A stretch of 43,000 nt of DNA from CAZVGZ01 sp964627605 (GTDB lineage: Bacteria > Latescibacterota > MWCZ01 > CAZVGZ01), in contig CAZVGZ010000031.1 in NCBI GenBank assembly GCA_964627605.1, positions 1 through 43,000 of the forward strand, in the 5' to 3' direction. Numbering within the stretch: position 1 is the stretch's first letter; the number at the start of each line of letters is the position of its first letter. Position numbers and translations under genes: made by a program. Below are positions 34,216-42,056 of the stretch, piece after piece. The notes beneath the pieces were generated by a model. The model searched no databases, was not told the DNA's origin, and was given only the letters and a program-made list of their open reading frames with translations.

Positions 34216-36291
34216 CTAGTTCCCTTTGCGCTTCGCCTCGGCCTCCTCAAGCCCTTCAGACCACTTCTCCACAACGGTGACCGCCACATCATCGCGGCCG
34301 CCTTCATCTACCGCAGTCGCAGGACGCCCGCTTCCCTCGACTGTAACCACCGTCTCCCACCAGATAGGGGAGCTGCTCATGCCGGCCTCCCCACCGATGT
34401 GGTCCGCTTCGAGTGTCAGCGCCACAGCCGTTGCACCACGAGCGAAAAGCTGCTCCTCAACGCGTGGTGATAGGACCACGTTGCAACGATCCACCGCCTC
34501 ATCCCGAGTGTCGAAAAGAAGCGGTTTGTCCAGACCATAGCAGACCACCTGACCCTTGCGCCCAGGGCGGATAAGAGCGGTGCTGACCACCTCAACCGAA
34601 CCCACCGCCGCACCAACCGCGTTGGCAACATCAGCATAGTCTGGCACCACTAAGCCGCCGTCAAAAGTTTTGGCAGAACTACTCAGCATCTGGTTCGCAG
34701 GCGCGCCGACGCCCACCAGCGGAACACCCAGCGACATTGAGACGTCCAGGGTGTCGCAAGCAGCCTCGGTAAACGCTACACGGCCAACATGATCGGCAAC
34801 CGATCGCTCGCTCGACTCGTCATCTCCGGTCCCCAGCGCAGTCCGGGCGATCTGCCGCGCAAGCGCCTGGACTGTAGACTGCCCAACTAGCTCTATTAAC
34901 TCATCGGTCGTCACCCCATGCCTCTCGGCGGTTATTCCCACAGCGGCTTTGGCGGTGGGGATATGCCACGGTGCAAACTCACCAGTGATGTGCCAGATGT
35001 CGGTGGGGGTCACTCCGATTCTCTGGATGAGGCCCCACCGCTCCAGTCGAGGAGTTCTCAAGAGCGACATGTGAGGATAGCCGGTCATCTGCGAGAGCTG
35101 TTCCCTAGTTTTAGGCCCATCCCCAAGCGCGCCCAAAATCTCTGATTCCTGTTCGTTCAGGGGTGCTGGCGCGTCAGGCGTGAGCATCAAGAAACCCTCA
35201 GTGGGAGCCACCAAACCCCAATCACCCTGCGGATACTCTCCGGCGGTGACGCGTTCCAAGAGCTTCTGAAGCTCATCGGCGTAGCCAGGATGGTTCTCAC
35301 CAGCCCATGACGCTGGGATCACCCTCCTTGGCCCCACTAAGACCCGCCTTCCGACTTCGATGGCACTATCTCCTCCCAATCCACGGGTGACTACCTCCGC
35401 TGACGGGACGCCTGCGCGCCAATTTCCCACTGTGACGCCCTTCTCCGCCATTTTAGGTCTCCCATCGAACAGCAGCGCCGAATCGGTTGTGGTGCCACCG
35501 ACATCAACAATCACAGCGCTGCTCACATCTGCTAAATGTGCGGCACCAACTGCGCTGCACGCCGGTCCCGACAAGATCGTATGCACAGGAGCCAACCTGG
35601 CGGATTCCGCAGACGCCAGACTGCCGTCACCTCTAACCATAAACACCGGCGCGTCGCCAAGCCCGACGTCGGCCAGTACCGTCTCTACCGCGCCCAAAAA
35701 CCGTGTGATGATCGGAATAAGTCCAGCATTCAACGCCGCAGTTTCTGCCCGCACCAGCGAGTTGATGGTGTCTGTAACCTCCCGCCCACACACCACCGGT
35801 ATGTCGGTCAAATCCCTAGCTATCTCCGCCGCCCTTATCTCATGATCGGCGTTGCGCACAGCCATCATGCTCGACAGCGCCAACCCCGCTACACCTTTTT
35901 TGAGCAGATCGTCAACCGCGACTCTGAACGCGTCTTCGTCAAAAGACTCAACCTCGCTCCCATCGACGGCGTGTCGCCCAGGCACAACACGTTTGGGGGT
36001 CCATGTGATGGAGCCGGACTCGTGGGAATCGTACCCTATGAGCAGCAATCCCGCCGGGGCGTATCTTCCCTCAACAATGGCGTTGGTCGCCAATGTCGTG
36101 GAGAGACAGACATGTGAGGCTCTGTTGCGCTTGTTTTCAGGTAGTGCCGAGATCGCACCAGCTATCCCATCGAGATAGGTAGGCGGCGTAGTTGGAGATT
36201 TTGCAGAGGCGATCAGACTGTCGTTGTCAATGTTGTAGAGGACCGCGTCGGTGTAGGTGCCACCGGCGTCTAAGCCCAGCGCGATGGGCAT
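34216..36291 (-). CDS. Hydantoinase/oxoprolinase-family ATPase
   Basis: A 691-residue ASKHA-fold protein of the HyuA/5-oxoprolinase type. The N-terminal phosphate-binding loop is LGLDAGGTYTDAVL (5-18), with STTLATNAI at 64-72. The second nucleotide site is VDVGGTTTD (about 262-270), and the conserved SGPACSAVGAAHL loop is at 241-253. A helical insert near residue 390-440 (KTREQLSQMTGYPHMSLL, then RLERWGLIQRIGVTPTDIWH) looks like a winged helix and occurs in some family members. No separate HyuB-like subunit is seen. It may open a cyclic amide or carboxylate ketone using ATP. The ATG follows AGAAGGG. It is divergent from dhaK with 355 bp between. Confidence 0.88.
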   Translation of the reverse strand: MPIALGLDAGGTYTDAVLYNIDNDSLIASAKSPTTPPTYLDGIAGAISALPENKRNRASHVCLSTTLATNAIVEGRYAPAGLLLIGYDSHESGSITWTPKRVVPGRHAVDGSEVESFDEDAFRVAVDDLLKKGVAGLALSSMMAVRNADHEIRAAEIARDLTDIPVVCGREVTDTINSLVRAETAALNAGLIPIITRFLGAVETVLADVGLGDAPVFMVRGDGSLASAESARLAPVHTILSGPACSAVGAAHLADVSSAVIVDVGGTTTDSALLFDGRPKMAEKGVTVGNWRAGVPSAEVVTRGLGGDSAIEVGRRVLVGPRRVIPASWAGENHPGYADELQKLLERVTAGEYPQGDWGLVAPTEGFLMLTPDAPAPLNEQESEILGALGDGPKTREQLSQMTGYPHMSLLRTPRLERWGLIQRIGVTPTDIWHITGEFAPWHIPTAKAAVGITAERHGVTTDELIELVGQSTVQALARQIARTALGTGDDESSERSVADHVGRVAFTEAACDTLDVSMSLGVPLVGVGAPANQMLSSSAKTFDGGLVVPDYADVANAVGAAVGSVEVVSTALIRPGRKGQVVCYGLDKPLLFDTRDEAVDRCNVVLSPRVEEQLFARGATAVALTLEADHIGGEAGMSSSPIWWETVVTVEGSGRPATAVDEGGRDDVAVTVVEKWSEGLEEAEAKRKGN

Positions 36292-36646
36292 CGGAAAAAA
36301 ACCCTTCTAGAAAAGTGAAACGGACCCGGCAAAGGTAAAAACCTAAGAGATATGGCTTCCTGTCTGCAAAGACCGCAGAAGATGCCGACCTTGCGTAAGA
36401 TGGCCGACAACGCCCCAACGCACTTGCGGTATAAGAGCGTGCAGAACGTGCGGAGGCATAAAGCGGCTCACCCTAAATCGGTCTCGCTACAACGTAGAAT
36501 TACGTTTGCCCAAAGCTCTTAATTGGCCAGGCCAGATTGGAGGTCGCCTGCAACGGGTTCGATCTAACCCTGTTTTGCGGATCGTTCGTGAACGATACAT
36601 TAGTGGGTGACAAGATCGGTGTATATCAGCCAATGGAGACATCAAA
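36292..36646. other. 355-bp divergent gap between hydantoinase and dhaK genes
   Basis: Holds the divergent control region. Apart from the palindrome and possible promoter listed next, no gene or RNA was recognised. Confidence 0.5.
36575..36601 (+). promoter_or_regulatory. Candidate operator palindrome and promoter of dhaK
   Basis: ATCGTTC-gt-GAACGAT (36581-36596) is a perfect 16-bp palindrome. TTGCGG (36575-36580) and TACATT (36596-36601) flank it as weak -35/-10 elements with a 15-base spacer, so a protein bound to the palindrome would block or bend the promoter. It is 45 bases before the dhaK start. Confidence 0.4.
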
Positions 36647-37657
36647 ATGAAAAAAATCATCAACGACCCGGAGCAGTTCGTCGAGGAGACTATTGATGGG
36701 ATATTGGCCGCGTGGCCAGGCTATCTGAGGCGGGGTGAGGAGTCTGAGAGGGTGCTGGTAAGAGCCGATGCGCCGGTGGAGGGCAAAGTAGCTGTAGTAA
36801 CCGGCGGCGGGTCGGGGCACGTCCCGATATTTCTGGGTTACGTAGGCAAAGGGCTTTTGGATGGCGTTTCAGTTGGAAACGTCTTCTCCTCACCTTCCGC
36901 AGACGACATGCTCGCCGCAACGAAAAGCGTCAACAGTGGCGAAGGCGTACTGTATGTCTATGGCAACTACTCTGGCGACTGCATGAATTTTGACATGGCC
37001 GCCGAGATGGCGCAGTTCGAAGATATCAGGGTGGTCACGTCGAGGGTTAGAGATGATGTCGCGTCTGCTCCACACGAAAAAGCTGACGGTCGGCGAGCGG
37101 TCGCCGGGCTGTTTTTCGCCTACAAAATCTCCGGCGCTAGTGCCGAGGAGGGCGGTGACTTGGAAGAGGTCCACGCAGCGACCAAGCTGGCGATAGCCAA
37201 CACACGCAGTATGGGTGTAGCGCTCTCGCCGTGCATAATACCAGAGGTCGGCGAGCCCACGTTCACACTTGGCGACCAGGAGATGGAGCTTGGAATGGGA
37301 ATCCATGGTGAACCAGGCATCGAACGCACAGGAATAAGAACCGCTGATGAGCTGGCCGAGACCATGACCCGCAAAGCGCTCGAAGACCTGCCGTTCAGCC
37401 GCGGGGACAGCGTTGCGGTTCTAATAAACGGTCTAGGCGCGACACCGCCTGAGGAGCTCTATATCCTCTACCGAAAGGTGAGCGAGATTCTGGATGCAGA
37501 AGGCATTTCGATCCATCGCCCGTTCATCGGCGAGTACGCCACTTCGATGGAGATGGCTGGCGCATCGATCAGCCTGCTCAAGCTCGACGACGATCTAACA
37601 CGCCTCATCGACGCCCCTGCCCATTCGCCGTTTCTCCTTCAGCAATTGGGAACATGA
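36647..37657 (+). CDS. dhaK: Dihydroxyacetone kinase subunit DhaK
   Basis: A 336-residue substrate-binding subunit. GGGSGH at 53-58 forms the phosphate-site loop with His58, GNYSGDCMNFDMA at 106-118 contains Asp111, and His220 in GMGIHGEPG is the residue that binds the keto-sugar covalently (E. coli His218). The length and order match DhaK. It precedes dhaL by four bases, an evident operon. The phosphate donor is either ATP via DhaL, or PEP through a DhaM that is not in this window. Related enzymes phosphorylate erythrulose or other short ketoses, so dihydroxyacetone is the default but not proven substrate. The start is ATG 36647; only a short GGAGAC lies upstream. Confidence 0.95.
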   Translation: MKKIINDPEQFVEETIDGILAAWPGYLRRGEESERVLVRADAPVEGKVAVVTGGGSGHVPIFLGYVGKGLLDGVSVGNVFSSPSADDMLAATKSVNSGEGVLYVYGNYSGDCMNFDMAAEMAQFEDIRVVTSRVRDDVASAPHEKADGRRAVAGLFFAYKISGASAEEGGDLEEVHAATKLAIANTRSMGVALSPCIIPEVGEPTFTLGDQEMELGMGIHGEPGIERTGIRTADELAETMTRKALEDLPFSRGDSVAVLINGLGATPPEELYILYRKVSEILDAEGISIHRPFIGEYATSMEMAGASISLLKLDDDLTRLIDAPAHSPFLLQQLGT

Positions 37658-37661
37658 AGCC

Positions 37662-38291
37662 ATGTCAGATAACTGGTCAGCGTCGGATGTTGCAGGTGTT
37701 CTTGGGAAAATAGCTGAGGGCGCAATCCCCCACGCCGATCGTCTAAGGGAACTCGACGCCAAGATTGGCGATGGTGATCTGGGCGTGACCATCACGAAAG
37801 GTTTAACAGCGGTTAAGGAGAGTCTTGAATCGCTTTCCGGTGAGGATGTGGGTACTATAATCGCCAAGAGCGGAGTGGCGTTCAACAAAGCTGCAGCATC
37901 GACTTTCGGGGCTATTTTCGCCACCGCTCTCATGCGCGCAGGCAAAGCGGTGCAGGGGCAGGACAATATAACCTTGGCAGACCTTCCGGAGATGGGCCGT
38001 GTGGCGATTGAGGGGATCAAGGAGCGTGGCAAAGCTGACGTTGGAGACAAGACTGTGCTGGATGCGCTGGTTCCGTTGGTGGATGCGCTCGAAGAGTCGA
38101 TCACCCAGGGAGCGTCTGCTGACAACGCTCTGAGTGCGGCATTGGACGCATGCCGCCAGGGCGTCGATGAGACCATACCCATGCGCTCGCAGGTGAGCCG
38201 CGCAAGCTGGGTTGGCGAACGATCGATAGGTGTCGCCGATCCAGGTGCCACCGCTCTTTTGGTGATGTTCGAATCCGCCATCGCCGATTAG
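37662..38291 (+). CDS. dhaL: Dihydroxyacetone kinase subunit DhaL
   Basis: A 209-residue all-helical nucleotide-binding subunit. The metal-binding aspartates sit in LDAKIGDGDLG (Asp32, Asp37, Asp39). The following block KSGVAFNKAAASTFGAIFATAL, the DKTVLDALVPLVDALE helix and the C-terminal RSIGVADPGATALLVMFE are family hallmarks. It begins four bases after dhaK, so both are made together as ATP- or ADP-linked subunits. There is no dhaM or PTS gene nearby. The start ATG at 37662 has only a weak ribosome site and may rely on coupling. With dhaK it probably phosphorylates a product of nearby sugar catabolism. Confidence 0.94.
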   Translation: MSDNWSASDVAGVLGKIAEGAIPHADRLRELDAKIGDGDLGVTITKGLTAVKESLESLSGEDVGTIIAKSGVAFNKAAASTFGAIFATALMRAGKAVQGQDNITLADLPEMGRVAIEGIKERGKADVGDKTVLDALVPLVDALEESITQGASADNALSAALDACRQGVDETIPMRSQVSRASWVGERSIGVADPGATALLVMFESAIAD

Positions 38292-38564
38292 GTACGGCTG
38301 CGCTGGTCGACGCTGCCCGCCTGGCCTTCATGCCATCTCAGTCCTGAGGCGGTACAGACAGTTGTGGCGACATGCGACATATTTAGGGCGTTGCGACGCT
38401 GGGGCGATGGTGGATGACCGGGAAGGTTGGGTGGCAGTGGCAAAATGCTGTGGCGGCCCGGGGCCGAGTGTGTCGCATCGGCACCTGGGAGCGGTCGGCC
38501 TTTTCTCCGAATGACACCCTTCAGATGACTGGGTCCAGCTGCTTTCTCCACCACCTTTCGTGCG

Positions 38565-39188
38565 TCAGTGTGAATTCGGTGCGCTGATGATTTCGTTAGT
38601 GAGCATTCTCAGTCCGTGTGACGCCTGCGGGTCTTCCATCACCAATACTCGCGCTGCTGCCTCTAACGGCACACTTTCCGGCCATTTGGAAAGCACCCAC
38701 GGCGCCATCCCGCGAACCCGTTTGCTTGCGTCAGCAAGTAGATCGACCATCAACGGGGCGAATTCTTTACGTTTCACATTGTCATCAATGGCCATGTTGC
38801 GGATGGTATTGATGGTTGAGCATCGAACTTTCCTGTTCGCATCTGCGAGTGCCCTCTTCACGAATTCTCGAATGCGTTCAGCCTGTCGGCCTTCGGCCAC
38901 TTCGCTTGAGGTGGCAAGTTCGTTGAGCATCTCGACCGCTACCTTACGAGTCAAAGAGTGCGGCGATTCCAGCGCCTTCGCAAAACCGTCAATGGAGCCA
39001 TCGGCGTTGTCGCGAGCGAGTTGCTTTAGTTCGTCCGCCACGTCCAGATACTGTTGGTGGGTCCAGTCACTTGACCGGAGATGTTTCGGGCGCCCATGCT
39101 GGAGCAACAGCGAAAAAACGTGTTCCTTGAAGTCCGCGTCTTTCTTCGGCCTGCCGGATTTCAATACGTTCTCGACGGTGTCCATCAT
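38565..39188 (-). CDS. HEAT-repeat protein
   Basis: A 207-residue, all-helical, charged protein. Pairs of helices repeat roughly every 35-40 residues: LTRKVAVEMLNELATSSE, KVRCSTINTIRNMAIDD, RVRGMAPWVLSKWPES. The V-R motif that opens the second helix is typical of HEAT/armadillo-like adaptors. No signal peptide or membrane segment is present. The ATG at 39185 is better spaced from AGAGGA than that at 39188. It begins six bases after the ECF sigma gene on the same strand, the place where an anti-sigma factor gene is often found. A partner role for that sigma factor is therefore an inference worth testing. Confidence 0.75.
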   Translation of the reverse strand: MMDTVENVLKSGRPKKDADFKEHVFSLLLQHGRPKHLRSSDWTHQQYLDVADELKQLARDNADGSIDGFAKALESPHSLTRKVAVEMLNELATSSEVAEGRQAERIREFVKRALADANRKVRCSTINTIRNMAIDDNVKRKEFAPLMVDLLADASKRVRGMAPWVLSKWPESVPLEAAARVLVMEDPQASHGLRMLTNEIISAPNSH

Positions 39189-39194
39189 ATCCTC

Positions 39195-39701
39195 TCACAG
39201 CTTCTTCCGCGCGTCGTGCAACCGGGACTTTACTGTGCCAGCGGGAGTCCCCTGCATGTCGGCGACTTCATCCACTGTGTAGCCATTTATGTAAAACAGC
39301 GCAACCGTCTCTCTCTGAGGTCCGCTCAGCTTCCCGATCGCCGCCAGGACAGCGTCTCGCAAATCGCCCCCGCTGGTAGCGTCGAGGTGTGCTGCCAACT
39401 CCTTACTTTCGATGATCCTGTCGATATCAACTGTGTCTTTTCTCGTCCTCAGCTTATCGATGCTCTTGTTGATGGCGAATGTGCGGAGCCACCCACCGAA
39501 CCTCATCGGGTCCTGAAGATGCGCCAATCCAGTGTAAGCATCCAGAAACACACTCTGGGCAATGTCCTGCGCATCGTGGAAATTCCCTACACGAGCCAGT
39601 GCGATGCCAAAAACCGCGTCCTGGTACCGATCGACGATCGGCGCAAAATCACTGGGCTCTCCGGCCAACGCGTTGGCCACTAATTCAAGGTCATTTCTCA
39701 T
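39195..39701 (-). CDS. ECF-type RNA polymerase sigma factor
   Basis: A 168-residue extracytoplasmic-function sigma factor. Region 2 is FAPIVDRYQDAVFGIALARV, DAQDIAQSVFLDAYTGL and FGGWLRTFAINKSIDKLR. Region 4 is AIGKLSGPQRETVALFYING and VDEVADMQGTPAGTVKSRLH. The protein ends right after region 4 (DARKKL) with no extra tail. The ATG at 39701 has no clear ribosome site. It is followed by the HEAT-repeat gene instead of a recognisable transmembrane anti-sigma factor. The 287 bases upstream hold a small hairpin (39739-39754) and no clear promoter. Confidence 0.92.
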   Translation of the reverse strand: MRNDLELVANALAGEPSDFAPIVDRYQDAVFGIALARVGNFHDAQDIAQSVFLDAYTGLAHLQDPMRFGGWLRTFAINKSIDKLRTRKDTVDIDRIIESKELAAHLDATSGGDLRDAVLAAIGKLSGPQRETVALFYINGYTVDEVADMQGTPAGTVKSRLHDARKKL

Positions 39702-39988
39702 TCTGAAATGCGTTTCTGTTTGGTGTCTACTCTATATGTCGGGCCATTGCCCGAAAAGGTTGGGTCCATCGCAACTTATCCCATCGCTCCTACAATATCT
39801 GTAATCCACTACACGGTACCGGTATGCGAGGCCTACACGGGCAAAAGAGAGCCTGTGGCTCGCCGGTTGTCAAGAGCGACTACTAGCAGGCAACTCACCC
39901 ACTATGATATCGAGTATCGTGCCGCGAGGTCTCACTACTGACCTTGACATGGTGCTATCTTCTTCGGGAGGGGTAAACGGAGAGTCCA

Positions 39989-40450
39989 ATGCAGATCATT
40001 GATGACACCAGTTACGACCGGCGCGAGAGGGTCAGCCCACGCGATCGCGAGGAGCACAGGGATATATCCCGCCGAGACGATCCGGCGCGGCGAGAAGATG
40101 CCGACCGTCTCGGACCGGGAATTCTTGAGATGGCGGGGCAGATGCTGGAGATATGCGGCTACTCTCCCCTTCTCGCAGCATCAGGAGTTGAAGCCCACCA
40201 GATAGTGGATGAGTTCGAAGGCGAAATCCACATGCTCTTAGCCGACGTGATTTTGCCCGTTACCAATGGATGGGTTCTCGCCGACGAGCTTATCGAAAAA
40301 AGGCCCGACATGAAGCTGCTGTTCACGTCTAGCTATACCGAAGGTGTGACAGTCCACCACGGTGTCCTTAAGTCCGCAGTGACATTTGTGCCAAAACCTT
40401 ACGCTCTGCCTGACATGCTCGAAGCGATCCGCAAAGTGCTTGAAAGCTGA
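39989..40450 (+). CDS. Degenerate receiver-domain protein
   Basis: A 153-residue protein. The first 40 residues are charged and low in hydrophobics. From about 45 it follows a CheY-like receiver: ILEMAGQMLEICGYSPLLAASG, HMLLADVILPVTNGW (phospho-acceptor Asp near 86), LLFTSSYTEG (Thr/Ser) and FVPKPYALPDMLEAIRKVL (Lys). The first strand with the acidic pair (VVDDE) that should lie just before ILEMAG is missing. Metal-dependent phosphorylation would therefore be doubtful. GGAGAG five bases before the ATG shows it is translated. It may be a fragment of a hybrid kinase or a pseudo-receiver used for protein binding. Confidence 0.65.
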   Translation: MQIIDDTSYDRRERVSPRDREEHRDISRRDDPARREDADRLGPGILEMAGQMLEICGYSPLLAASGVEAHQIVDEFEGEIHMLLADVILPVTNGWVLADELIEKRPDMKLLFTSSYTEGVTVHHGVLKSAVTFVPKPYALPDMLEAIRKVLES

Positions 40451-40458
40451 GAGCCTTC

Positions 40459-40488
40459 GTAATCCAACACTCGAGTCTGCTGGATTAC
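40459..40488. repeat. Inverted repeat between the receiver and URO-D genes
   Basis: GTAATCCA at 40459-40466 pairs exactly with TGGATTAC at 40481-40488 across 14 bases. It has no T run and could be a terminator or an operator for the following gene. Confidence 0.45.
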
Positions 40489-40521
40489 AGATCGACGCTG
40501 CGAATAGAAAGATATCTGACC

Positions 40522-41592
40522 ATGCTTCAAAATCTACCGCTCAAAAACCCCACTCCTGATTCCAAACGGTTCGTGGACGTTCTCATGGGCCGCCAAACGA
40601 CCGCCCGCCCTCCACTTGTCGAATACTTGGTGGACGAGACGCTCATGGAACCGATAGTAACCGACCTGTTGGGGCTGGAGTCTGGGCGCTCCCACGAATC
40701 CAACCTCAACAACTTCATCGAATTCTGGCATCGGCTGGGGTACGACTTTGTACGTTTTGAGCAGGCTTTGGGTTTTCCAACATCCAGCCTGGACGCCCCG
40801 GACACCGCCGAAGGCTCAGAAAAGATGCGATCTTGGTCTGACGAACATGGCGGAACGATCACAAGCTGGGAGGATTTTGAGAGCTACAGGTGGCCCAAGG
40901 TATCAGATTTCGATTTCTCATCGTTGGAGTATCTAAACCATCACCTGCGAGAAGGCATGGGGCTTATTTCATGTCACGCAGGAGGCATTTTCGAGAACGT
41001 CTCTTCAATATTTTCACTGGAGCGGCTGTGCTTCCTGCTTCACGACGACCCCGAACTGGTTCAAGCGGTCGCTGACAACGTCGGTGAGCGGATGGTTGAG
41101 TTCTACTCGCAACTTCTAGAGCTGGATCGTTTGGTCTGCGTGCTTCAAGGCGACGACATGGGTTTTCGTACAGGCACCATGATCTCCCCAGAACACCTTA
41201 GGCAATATTCGCTGCCTTGGCACAAACGGTTTGCCGAGATGGCGCACGATAGGGGGATGCCATATTTCCTCCATTCGTGTGGGAATATTGTTCCTATCAT
41301 GGATGACCTCATCAACGACGTTGGCTTCGACGGCAAACACTCTTACGAGGACGCGATCCTGCCCATTGACGAGTTTCAGGAGATATATGGCGATCGCATC
41401 GCTGTGCTAGGCGGTGTGGATGTTGATGTATTGGCAAGGGAGAGCGAGGACGGCGTTAGGAAAAAGACCCGTGAGTTGATCGATATTTGCGGCGCTCGCG
41501 GTCGTTTCGCCGTTGGATCAGGAAGCTCGATCCCCAGCTATGTATCGGTGGACAACTACTTAGCGATGGTCGATGAGGCGCTCAACGTCTAG
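40522..41592 (+). CDS. Uroporphyrinogen-decarboxylase-like (URO-D/MtaA) family protein
   Basis: A 356-residue TIM-barrel protein of the URO-D superfamily. Clear blocks are RPPLVEYLVDE near the start, GLISCHAGGIFENVSSIFSLERLCFLLHDDPELV, VCVLQGDDMG, PYFLHSCGNIVPIMDDLI (the His-x-Cys metal-type motif of the MtaA branch) and GDRIAVLGGVDVDVL. It is not the haem-pathway HemE, because the N-terminal RQAGR motif is absent. Members act in methyl transfer or as uncharacterised catabolic enzymes. Several copies are usual in genomes of this kind. The ATG at 40522 has a poor ribosome site. No corrinoid protein lies beside it, so the methyl acceptor is unknown. Confidence 0.85.
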   Translation: MLQNLPLKNPTPDSKRFVDVLMGRQTTARPPLVEYLVDETLMEPIVTDLLGLESGRSHESNLNNFIEFWHRLGYDFVRFEQALGFPTSSLDAPDTAEGSEKMRSWSDEHGGTITSWEDFESYRWPKVSDFDFSSLEYLNHHLREGMGLISCHAGGIFENVSSIFSLERLCFLLHDDPELVQAVADNVGERMVEFYSQLLELDRLVCVLQGDDMGFRTGTMISPEHLRQYSLPWHKRFAEMAHDRGMPYFLHSCGNIVPIMDDLINDVGFDGKHSYEDAILPIDEFQEIYGDRIAVLGGVDVDVLARESEDGVRKKTRELIDICGARGRFAVGSGSSIPSYVSVDNYLAMVDEALNV

Positions 41593-41624
41593 AGCCGATT
41601 AACGACCATACAACGAGGGATTCT

Positions 41625-41849
41625 ATGGCGTATGACGAGGATTTGGCCGGTCGGGTGAGAGACGCCCATGAGGGAACAGATGGACTTGATGAGAAAAAGA
41701 TGTTTGGCGGCATCTGTTTCCTGCATCACGGCAACATGTGCTGCGGCATCACCGGTGACGATCTGATCGTGCGCGTCGGTCCAGACAATCACGAGGACGC
41801 TTTGGGAGAGCCGAACACGAAAGTGTTTGACATCACGGGATCCTTCTGA
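41625..41849 (+). CDS. Truncated TfoX N-terminal-domain protein
   Basis: A 74-residue protein that opens MAYDEDLAGRVRDAHEGTDG, then KKMFGGICFLHHGNMCCGI and DDLIVRVGPDNHEDAL, the hallmark of TfoX-N. Normal relatives continue for about 35 more residues (a GRPMKG block and helix). Here the frame ends at FDITGSF with no such continuation in any frame, so the C-terminal part has been lost. A structured inverted-repeat region starts just downstream, which may be how the end was replaced. The remaining domain could be unstable. It lies 32 bases after the URO-D gene. Confidence 0.7.
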   Translation: MAYDEDLAGRVRDAHEGTDGLDEKKMFGGICFLHHGNMCCGITGDDLIVRVGPDNHEDALGEPNTKVFDITGSF

Positions 41850-41914
41850 TTGACAACTCATTGTGGCAAGCGAACTGCTCCCCTGTAGGTGGATGCCTAG
41901 CACCCTTTTTGCGG

Positions 41915-42032
41915 GTGTCTACGCTAACCGCTTGGGATCAACAGAGAGTTCGACGATCCCAAGGCACCTGGCGTAAACGCCCAATTTGGATCAGCAGAAT
42001 ACTCACCAACACGAGGCTCGTGGCGTAGACAC
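41915..42032. repeat. 118-bp block with 10-bp terminal inverted repeats and nested hairpins
   Basis: GTGTCTACGC (41915-41924) and GCGTAGACAC (42023-42032) are exact inverted repeats. Inside lie CTTGGGATC (41931-41939) with GATCCCAAG (41955-41963), then GGCGTaaACGCC, and CACGAGgCTCGTG. No ORF of note fits inside. It may be a small mobile-type repeat (MITE-like) or a structured RNA. No target-site duplication was found. Confidence 0.6.
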
Positions 42033-42056
42033 GGGCCCAAAGACGACCCGAAGGGT

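Noticed and set aside
41915..42032. Integron attC site
   Set aside because: The repeats do not carry the R-prime/R-double-prime core (GTTRRRY/RYYYAAC), and no integrase is present.
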